DNA from: Hyphomicrobiales bacterium
Lineage (GTDB): Bacteria > Pseudomonadota > Alphaproteobacteria > Rhizobiales > Aestuariivirgaceae
Direction: 5' to 3'
Assembly: GCA_012032065.1 (NCBI GenBank)
Contig: JAAURV010000198.1
Span: forward strand, 1-6,149
Length of the DNA: 6,149 nt
The position numbers were made by a program, and so were the translations under genes. The notes below the pieces were generated by a model that saw only the letters and a program-made list of their open reading frames with translations, was not told the DNA's origin and searched no databases. Positions 1 through 5,221 of this stretch are shown here, piece after piece (positions within the stretch are counted from its first letter, which is position 1; every line of letters starts with the position of its first letter).

Positions 1-1
1 T

Positions 2-43
2 TGGAATCAACTGATCGCCGATAAGGTGCTCGAAAATCAATAA
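2..43 (+). CDS. Possible C-terminal tail of a convergent plus-strand gene (partial)
   Basis: Reading from base 2, this frame gives 13 codons (WNQLIADKVLENQ) and then a TAA stop at 41-43. The sequence looks like the amphipathic helical end of a normal protein, while the other two plus frames stop earlier, at TGA 10-12 and TAA 22-24. If real, the gene converges on the minus-strand transporter operon, and the palindrome at 119-134 would lie between the two gene ends. The piece is too short to recognise a family, and a chance open stretch of this length is common, so this is a tentative call. Confidence 0.25.
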   Translation, partial: WNQLIADKVLENQ

Positions 44-118
44 TTTAGCGCAACTTTCCGCACTCAACCGCTACGCACTTGAGCGCCCGTTGCGCTAGCT
101 GGATTCACGCATTTCGAT

Positions 119-134
119 TGCTCTCGCGAGAGCA
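119..134. terminator. 16-bp perfect palindrome after the transporter operon; possible 3' stem-loop
   Basis: TGCTCTCGCGAGAGCA is its own reverse complement. In RNA it would fold as a six-pair stem with a CGCG loop. It begins 21 bases past the stop codon of the last permease gene, a typical place for a terminator or an RNA-stabilising hairpin. There is no clear run of U on either side, so it is not a textbook intrinsic terminator. It could also be a protein-binding site. The 155 bases before the operon end hold no other supported gene apart from the possible tail at 2-43. Confidence 0.4.
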
Positions 135-155
135 TTTGGCGGCGGCGCAAGCGGT

Positions 156-1037
156 TCAGGCTGCGGCGGGAATAATTTCCATGCGCTCCGCGAGCTTCGC
201 CCGCTCCTTCGCTTTCTCCGCCGCTCCCTCCTCGCGGCGTTTCATCACTTCGTAGATGATCGCGCCGGCGAGCGAGATGCCGATGATGATGACGGCGAGG
301 GCCGAGAGCGTCGGCGTCGTGCCTTGCCGCACTTCGCCGGCCAGCACGGTCACCAGCGTCTTGTCGGCGAGGATGGCGAATGTCGTGGTGTTGTAGTTCT
401 CGAACGACGACAGGAACGCGATGACCGAAGCCGAGATCAGCGCCGGCTTCAGGAAGGGCAGCAGGATGTGCCAGAACACCTGAGTGTATGATGCGCCAAG
501 ATCGAGTGCCGCTTCTTCCTGCGCCCGGTCGAAGCGCTGCAGCCTGGCCATGATGATCAGCAGGCAATAGGCCGCGATGAAACTCGACTGGCCAAGGATC
601 GTAAGGACGATGCCTTTGTAGAAAACGGCTTTGGTGACGTCGGTCAGGCCGAACATGTCCTTCCAGAAAATCACGGTGGAAATGCCGATGATCACGCCGG
701 GCGTCAGCACGGGAGACACGGTGACGAGATAATAGAGCCCGCGCGCGCGGTGATAGATCTGGCCCATGACAATCGAGGCCGCGAGCCCCACCGGCACCGA
801 AACCGCAACCACGCCCAGTCCGATGACGATCGAATTCCACAGGCCCTCCATCATCGCCCGGTGGTTCCAGAGCTTCACGAACCAATCGAGGGTGAAGGCT
901 TCGAAGGGCCAGGCTTGCGGATAGTTCGGCGTGTTGAAGGCGGTGACCGACATCACCATGAGAGGCCCGAAAAGATAGAGGAAGAAGAGGAAGACGTAGA
1001 AGGCGATCATGCCTTTCATCACATACTTCGAGCTCAT
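156..1037 (-). CDS. potC: ABC transporter permease, PotC-like (polyamine-type importer)
   Basis: This is the second inner-membrane permease of the importer, 293 residues, close to the usual PotC length. Hydrophobic segments lie near residues 11-33, 68-92, 103-125, 142-163, 199-212 and 246-264, giving the six-span BPD_transp_1 layout. The cytoplasmic EAA loop that docks onto the ATPase is clear: E175-A-A followed by L-D-L-G181, continuing to a proline-rich end near 194-198. A charged tail (266-286, rich in K, R and E) follows the last span. The ATG at 1037 overlaps the TGA of the upstream permease gene as ATGA, which indicates translational coupling and decides the start. A longer open frame reaching back to 1319 only overlaps the neighbour and is not a real extension. 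The family call is firm. The exact substrate (spermidine, putrescine or a related amine) is inferred. Confidence 0.9.
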   Translation of the reverse strand: MSSKYVMKGMIAFYVFLFFLYLFGPLMVMSVTAFNTPNYPQAWPFEAFTLDWFVKLWNHRAMMEGLWNSIVIGLGVVAVSVPVGLAASIVMGQIYHRARGLYYLVTVSPVLTPGVIIGISTVIFWKDMFGLTDVTKAVFYKGIVLTILGQSSFIAAYCLLIIMARLQRFDRAQEEAALDLGASYTQVFWHILLPFLKPALISASVIAFLSSFENYNTTTFAILADKTLVTVLAGEVRQGTTPTLSALAVIIIGISLAGAIIYEVMKRREEGAAEKAKERAKLAERMEIIPAAA

Positions 1038-2038
1038 CGGATCGTCTCCCCAAGCGACACCTTGAACAGGCGCAGCATCAGCATGACGAAGGCGATGCAG
1101 GCGGCGAGCAGGATGAAGGCGTAAGCCGCGCCCCGCGGCCAGTTGAAGGCCTGGAAGAAGAAGTCGTAGACGATTGCGGTGAACCACAGCGTGTTCGGCC
1201 CACCGAGGAAGAGCGGCGCCGCGAGCGAGCCGGCCGACAGCATGAACACCATGGTGCAGCCAGACGCAATGCCGGGCTTGGCGTAAGGGATCACCACGTC
1301 GCGGTGGATTTTCCACCATGGCGCGCCCAGGTCACGCGCCGCCTCGATTTGATTTTTGTCGAGGCTTTCGATGGCATTGTAGAGCGGGAAGATCATCACC
1401 AGAAGATAGGCGTAGGAGAGGCCGACATAGAGGCCGGTGTTATTGGCGAGAAAATCGACGGGCGCGTCGGTAATCCCGAGCCACATCAGCATTTGGTTGA
1501 TGAGGCCCTTGGAAGCCAAGAGCAGCCGCAGCGAAAACGCGCGCAGAATCTCGTTCACCCAGTAAGGCACGATCAAGCCCAGCATGATGAGCCGCACCTT
1601 CTGGATGCTGCCTGCCTGCGCCATGTAGTAGGCCAGCGGATAGCAGATGGCGAAGTTCAACACTGTCACCGCGACAGAGGCGGCGATGGTGAAAAAGAAC
1701 CCCCACAAGTGGGTGGTGTTCCAGCTGTTGTCCGACGGCTGGACGAAGAAGGACTTGTATTGCTCGAGCGTGAGGTAATCCTCCGGACCGCCGCGTTTCA
1801 AGGGCGGCAGCCGGGGGTGGAAACTCTCGACCACCATGTAGAGATAAGGCAGCGTCACCAGGAACAGGGCCCAGAAGGCGACGAGCAGGATGAACACGGT
1901 GCCAAGCACCGTGCCATTGCGCTCGAAGAAACTCTTATGCGTGGGATCATGCGCGAGTTTCGATTCGCGGTTCGCCATAAGCCAGAAGGCGGCGATCACC
2001 ACCAGCGGAACGAGGAAGACGAAGAAGCGGCTATTCAC
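1034..2038 (-). CDS. potB: ABC transporter permease, PotB-like, with an extra N-terminal membrane segment
   Basis: This is the first inner-membrane permease of the importer, 334 residues. The core has hydrophobic segments near 46-70, 112-140, 148-163, 204-222, 258-278 and 303-325. The EAA loop is at E232-A-A-R-D-L-G238, followed by PYAKPG at 251-256. The protein is longer than the roughly 280-290 residues usual for PotB. The excess is an N-terminal hydrophobic stretch (about 4-21) and a polar linker (22-45). The chosen start is GTG at 2038, which overlaps the end of the ATPase gene by 8 bases and has a purine-rich AAGGGAAG upstream. An ATG at 1978 (residue 21) is the main alternative and would remove the extra segment, but it has no evident ribosome site. 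The last codon overlaps the start of the next permease. Family assignment is firm; substrate is inferred. Confidence 0.88.
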   Translation of the reverse strand: MNSRFFVFLVPLVVIAAFWLMANRESKLAHDPTHKSFFERNGTVLGTVFILLVAFWALFLVTLPYLYMVVESFHPRLPPLKRGGPEDYLTLEQYKSFFVQPSDNSWNTTHLWGFFFTIAASVAVTVLNFAICYPLAYYMAQAGSIQKVRLIMLGLIVPYWVNEILRAFSLRLLLASKGLINQMLMWLGITDAPVDFLANNTGLYVGLSYAYLLVMIFPLYNAIESLDKNQIEAARDLGAPWWKIHRDVVIPYAKPGIASGCTMVFMLSAGSLAAPLFLGGPNTLWFTAIVYDFFFQAFNWPRGAAYAFILLAACIAFVMLMLRLFKVSLGETIR

Positions 2039-3116
2039 GGGCCATCTTCCCTTCCGGCAATGCCACCGCGTAGGAGGGATCGTAGTTGATCGTGGCCTTC
2101 TCGCCCTGGCCTGGAATATCGGCGCTGCCGTGGCGGCCGATCGAGAGCGCGATGTCCTTCTTGGCGGCGCCGTTCAAGAACAGATTGGTGATATTGCCTT
2201 CGAAGGCGACGCTCTTCACCCGCGATGAGAGCGCCGCGCCCGCACTGCCCTTGCCGAGCTTGAACAGCTCGGGCCTCACGAACAGAATGGCGCGGTCGCC
2301 CACCTTCAGCCCCTTGGGATTTCCGCCGCGCAACGGCCCGAATTCCGTATCGACGGCAACGCCGTCTTTCGTGGCTTTCGAGACCTTGCCCATGAAGGGA
2401 TTGTTCTCGCCGACGAACGAAGCGACGAAAGCGGTTTCAGGCCTGTCGTAAACCGCCTTGCCGTCGCCAACTTGTTCGATGACGCCATCGCTCATCACCG
2501 CGACGCGGTCCGACATGGTCAGCGCTTCGCCTTGATCGTGGGTGATGTAGATGAAGGTGATGCCCACCTGCCGCTGAATGGAGCGAAGCTCCGTGCGCAT
2601 GTGCTGGCGGAGTTTCAGATCGAGCGCCGAGAGCGGCTCGTCGAGCAAAAGCACTTTCGGCCGCACCGCAAGCGCGCGGGCAATGGCAACGCGCTGCTTC
2701 TGGCCGCCCGAGAGTTCGCCCACCAGTTTCTTGCCCTGACCGGGGAGCGCAATCAGATGCAGAAGCTCGTCGGCCTTCTTCATGCGGGCAGTCTTGTCCA
2801 CGCCGCGCACGCGCAAACCGTAAGTGATGTTCTCGGCCACGGTCATCAGCGGGAACAGCGCCAGATTCTGGAAGATGAGCGCGGTCGGCCGCTGGTTGGG
2901 GCCAATGCCGGCCATATCCTGGCCGCCGATCTTCACCTTGCCTTCGGAAGGATCGAGAAAGCCCGATACAGTGCGGAGGATCGTGGTCTTGCCGCAGCCC
3001 GAGGGCCCCAGGAACGAGAAGAATTCGCCGCTCTTGATATCGAGGTTCGCATTGTCCACGGCGGTGAACTGCCCGAACCTGACAGTCACGTGATCGAGTT
3101 CAACGCCCGCGCTCAT
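2031..3116 (-). CDS. potA: ABC transporter ATP-binding protein, PotA-like
   Basis: This is the cytoplasmic ATPase that drives the importer, 361 residues and full length for the PotA type. All nucleotide-binding motifs are intact: Walker A GPSGCGKTT at 37-45, Q-loop Q83, signature LSGGQ at 135-139, Walker B VLLLDEP at 155-161, D-loop SALD at 163-166 and switch histidine H193. After the ATPase domain (about 1-235), the C-terminal third has the TOBE-like regulatory fold expected of polyamine, sugar and iron importers (about 240-355). The ATG at 3116 is preceded by AGGGG about 8 bases away. It follows the binding-protein gene by 140 bases, which contain a strong stem-loop, and overlaps the next permease gene by 8 bases. 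The motifs alone would also fit other PotA/MalK-like ATPases, but the neighbouring permeases and binding protein support the polyamine group. Confidence 0.93.
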   Translation of the reverse strand: MSAGVELDHVTVRFGQFTAVDNANLDIKSGEFFSFLGPSGCGKTTILRTVSGFLDPSEGKVKIGGQDMAGIGPNQRPTALIFQNLALFPLMTVAENITYGLRVRGVDKTARMKKADELLHLIALPGQGKKLVGELSGGQKQRVAIARALAVRPKVLLLDEPLSALDLKLRQHMRTELRSIQRQVGITFIYITHDQGEALTMSDRVAVMSDGVIEQVGDGKAVYDRPETAFVASFVGENNPFMGKVSKATKDGVAVDTEFGPLRGGNPKGLKVGDRAILFVRPELFKLGKGSAGAALSSRVKSVAFEGNITNLFLNGAAKKDIALSIGRHGSADIPGQGEKATINYDPSYAVALPEGKMARE

Positions 3117-3201
3117 AGCTCATCCCCTGCCCCAGTTGGGTTTGTATTGTTCTTGCGGAGCTTCCATCGAAGCCCCGGCGATATCAAGCCGTCAAAGCAA
3201 A

Positions 3202-3229
3202 CCAGCCCCGGCTTTGCAACCGGGGCTGG
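3202..3229 (-). terminator. Strong stem-loop between binding-protein and ATPase genes
   Basis: A perfect 10-bp inverted repeat (CCAGCCCCGG at 3202-3211 and CCGGGGCTGG at 3220-3229) encloses an 8-base loop. It begins 27 bases after the binding-protein stop codon. On the minus-strand transcript it is followed by TTTGCTTTG, a broken U-rich stretch. This is the arrangement seen in many binding-protein-first ABC operons, where a hairpin stabilises the upstream message or ends part of transcription so that the binding protein is made in excess. That role is inferred from position; the repeat itself is seen directly. Confidence 0.7.
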
Positions 3230-3256
3230 AAATCATTCAATCGCAGTCACGCCAAC

Positions 3257-4425
3257 TCAAGCCGACTTCAGCTTGTCGGCATACTGGGTGCGCAGTTCGC
3301 CGAACCACGAAGGCTCAGGCGGACGGTGCCAGAGGTTCTTCAGTGCATCGCCCGGATAGGCTTCCTGGAAGTTCTTCTTGGCCGCTTCCGAGAGAAGCGC
3401 GTCGGCGCCGGTGACGACCGGGTTGTAGCCCGAGCCTTCGGCGACCGCGGCGGACGCTTCCGGAGTCTGGAGGTATTCGAGGAACGCGTAGATCTGATCG
3501 ACGTTCTTCGCGGCCTTGATCATCGCCAGGCCGTCAAGCCAGGCGATCGCGCCTTCCTTTGGCGTTGATAGGAGACGGGCTTGCCTTCCTTCTTGAGCGT
3601 CAGCGCCGGGCCATCCCAGGTCTGGCCGATCCACACGTCGTTCTCCAGAAGGCCCGATTTGGTGTTGTCGGCGGTATCCCAGAACTGCTTGATCCAGGGC
3701 TTGCGTTCAATCGCCAGGGGAAGAATCTGGTCGTAAATCTTCTTGAAGGATTCTTCGTCCTTGAAGGCGTCAAGCATGCGATTAGACGGAATCTTGCCCT
3801 CCGCGTCCATCCACAGGCCGATGCCGAGGAGGAGCGAGTGCGGACGGCCCTGTACATGGCCTTTCACATCGTCCGTCCACAGCGAGCCATAGCTCAAAGC
3901 GGCGGGATCGCCCTTCCAAAGGTCCGTGCGCCAGGAAATTGCTTCCGAGCCCCAGCAGTGCGGCAAGTGATAGAGACCGTCTTCCCAGGTCCAAACACTC
4001 GACGAACCTTCGAGCATTGACGGGATCAGGTTTCCGGCATTCTTCACTTTGTTCATGTCGAACGGCGCCAGCACGCCCAGCTCCTTGAACTGTGGCGCGC
4101 GGTCACGCGTCGGCTGGCAGAGATCGAAGCCTTCGCCTCCCGTTGCTTGCAGCTTGTTGATCTGCTCCTCGTTCTGCGAAAACGGCGTCTGGTTCACTTT
4201 GATGCCGCTGGCGGCCTCGAATTTCGGGATCACATCTCCCGGAAACTCGTCCGACCACATGAGCAGGTTCAGCTCGCCCGAAGCGGAGAGCGCGTTCCTG
4301 GTGTAAAGCGGCGCCGCAAGGCCCACCGCACCCGCCGCCACTGCCGACTTGAGCAGCGCACGGCGCGACAGATAGGCCGCGCGCATCGTCTTCTGCGCGG
4401 GCGTCAAATCATTCCGTTTGGTCAT
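3257..4425 (-). pseudogene. potD: Polyamine-type ABC transporter substrate-binding protein, frameshifted
   Basis: This encodes the periplasmic binding protein of the importer, PotD/PotF-like. It starts at ATG 4425, with GGAGG at 4440-4436 ten bases upstream. The N-terminus has a twin-arginine signal (SRRALLKSA, about residues 20-28) with an alanine-rich hydrophobic stretch ending near residue 45, suggesting Tat export. The mature part begins with the family-typical LNLLMWSDEFPGDVIPKFE. The reading frame breaks at about 3567/3568, after residue 286 (…KPVSY). The rest, beginning with TPKEGAIAWLDG and ending ADKLKSA at 3257, lies in another frame. Adding one base restores a 389-residue protein of normal length with no other damage. 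Without it, the product ends at 3520 as a 301-residue protein lacking the C-terminal part. It may be a sequencing or assembly error or a recent inactivation. Confidence 0.88.
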
Positions 4426-4435
4426 GTTTTCTTAT

Positions 4436-4440
4436 CCTCC
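4436..4440 (-). promoter_or_regulatory. Ribosome binding site of the binding-protein gene
   Basis: The minus strand reads GGAGG ten bases before the ATG at 4425. It is the clearest Shine-Dalgarno match in the window, fits a highly expressed binding protein, and fixes the start used for that gene. Confidence 0.75.
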
Positions 4441-4490
4441 GAGTGTGTCCGGAGCGGAATGCCCCGGGCCGTGTTAGGTTTTCTTTTTGA

Positions 4491-4508
4491 GCGGGCTCAC
4501 ATGCCCGC
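4491..4508. repeat. GC-rich inverted repeat in the divergent intergenic region
   Basis: GCGGGC at 4491-4496 and GCCCGC at 4503-4508 form a perfect six-pair inverted repeat around a 6-base spacer. It lies in the transporter operon's likely leader, just downstream of the AT-rich island, so it could be an operator or a leader hairpin. No T run follows it on either strand in the way an intrinsic terminator needs. The function is unknown. Confidence 0.35.
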
Positions 4509-4511
4509 CGT

Positions 4512-4545
4512 CTATTATTGTGCCCACTAATGACGCTCCAATGAC
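4512..4545 (-). promoter_or_regulatory. Candidate promoter of the transporter operon with 11-bp-period direct repeat
   Basis: On the minus strand TTGGAG (4541-4536) is followed 17 bases later by ATAATA (4518-4513), or 18 bases later by TAATAG. This is a weak sigma-70-like pair in the only AT-rich island upstream of the operon. The same stretch carries a direct repeat on the minus strand, GTCATT at 4545-4540 and again at 4534-4529, spaced 11 bases (about one helical turn), which is a plausible regulator site. On the plus strand the island reads TATTAT and could also serve the divergent gene. These are weak matches with no independent support. Confidence 0.3.
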
Positions 4546-4634
4546 AATCGGGCAATGGGGTGCGGCGGCTGGTCCACCAACTGGGCAATGGCTGGCCTAA
4601 TCCCGTGGCCGTGGTAATCATGAGGCCAATGCGC

Positions 4635-5099
4635 ATGACCATCCCGCGGATCGAGAATCTTGCCGCACGCGCCGTTGGCGGGCGGAATGGCGCCGCGCGC
4701 ATTGCATGGGCGTGTGGGTGGCTGGAGGCATGCGGATATCCGGGCCTAAAACTGCTGCACGAGGCGTTGAACGAACCCGCGGCCGATTGGCAGGCAAATC
4801 GCGATGCGCTGGGCCTCGACCTCGCAAACATATCCTGCGTGTGGATCGGAGACGCCGTCGTCGAGGACGTGCGGCGGAATGGCCGCGCGTTTCTTCGCAA
4901 TGTGCGGCATGGCTTGTATCTGCTGCCATTCTCGGTCGAGTCGCACCTTGCAATCGGATGCCCGGTCGATCCAGCCTTCGCATTGGGCGGCGCGCGCGAG
5001 AAGAATCCTTATGCGGAGAAGCTGGCCGCTGCGGAGAACGGCATCGAGATTGCCGGCGACGTGATAGCCAGCTTCGGAAGCCCCGCTCCCATCGATTAA
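4635..5099 (+). CDS. Small uncharacterised protein, possibly DUF3726-like
   Basis: This gene is divergent from the transporter operon. It encodes 154 residues from ATG 4635, the start preferred because GAGG lies nine bases upstream and the protein then opens with MTIPRIENLAARAVGG. That opening, followed by ARIAWACGWLEACGYPGL, resembles the start of DUF3726-family proteins (a short helical motif, then a glycine-rich turn). The rest does not match clearly, and it seems shorter than that family. It has no signal peptide, membrane span or catalytic motif that I recognise. Earlier in-frame starts exist at GTG 4560 and ATG 4620 and 4629. It ends 23 bases before the next open frame, so the two may have shared a transcript. 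Being coding is likely, because the frame is long and its opening looks family-like. The family is uncertain and the function unknown. Confidence 0.6.
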   Translation: MTIPRIENLAARAVGGRNGAARIAWACGWLEACGYPGLKLLHEALNEPAADWQANRDALGLDLANISCVWIGDAVVEDVRRNGRAFLRNVRHGLYLLPFSVESHLAIGCPVDPAFALGGAREKNPYAEKLAAAENGIEIAGDVIASFGSPAPID

Positions 5100-5122
5100 A
5101 TGCACTTCCACGGAACACTAGC

Positions 5123-5221
5123 ATGCCAGGCCCGCTTTCCCATATTCGTGTTCTCGACCTCACTCGTGTGCTCGCAGGCCCCTGGGCCACGCAGATGCTT
5201 GCCGATTTCGGCGCGGAAGTG
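5123..5221 (+). other. N-terminal fragment of a CaiB/BaiF (class III) CoA-transferase
   Basis: The first 33 residues, MPGPLSHIRVLDLTRVLAG onward through PWATQMLADFGAEV, are the classic opening of class III CoA-transferases (CaiB, formyl-CoA transferase type), including the LDLTRVLAGP strand-turn-helix and the LADFGAEV that normally continues as IKVERP. That continuation and everything after it (about 360 residues in a normal enzyme, including the catalytic aspartate) are absent. The start codon follows the previous gene by 23 bases with only a weak GGAA upstream. In its home genome it was probably the next gene of the plus-strand group. Here it is a stub and cannot be an active enzyme. Confidence 0.8.

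Noticed and set aside
82..96. Short inverted repeat AGCGC/GCGCT near the left end
   Set aside because: A five-pair stem is expected by chance in GC-rich DNA and is weaker than the palindrome at 119-134.
64..1053. Long minus-strand open frame (329 codons) across the last permease gene
   Set aside because: It is in another frame of the PotC-like gene, is rich in Arg, His and Gly, and has no family features. The permease frame has membrane spans and the EAA loop.
1304..2089. Plus-strand open frame (261 codons) opposite the PotB-like gene
   Set aside because: Its product is a low-complexity mix of Glu, His, Arg and Gln, typical of the antisense of membrane-protein codons, and it covers a well-supported permease.
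2472..3359. Plus-strand open frame (295 codons) opposite the ATPase gene
   Set aside because: The opposite strand has all ABC ATPase motifs in order. This frame shows no recognisable domain.
4500..4535. Possible sigma-54 promoter around GTGGGCAC on the minus strand
   Set aside because: The GC element of the -12 box (TTGC) is missing at the required spacing.
4550..4591. Direct repeat GGGCAATGG (two copies, about 33 bases apart)
   Set aside because: Two nine-base copies with no regular spacing or further copies do not make a CRISPR or a convincing binding array.
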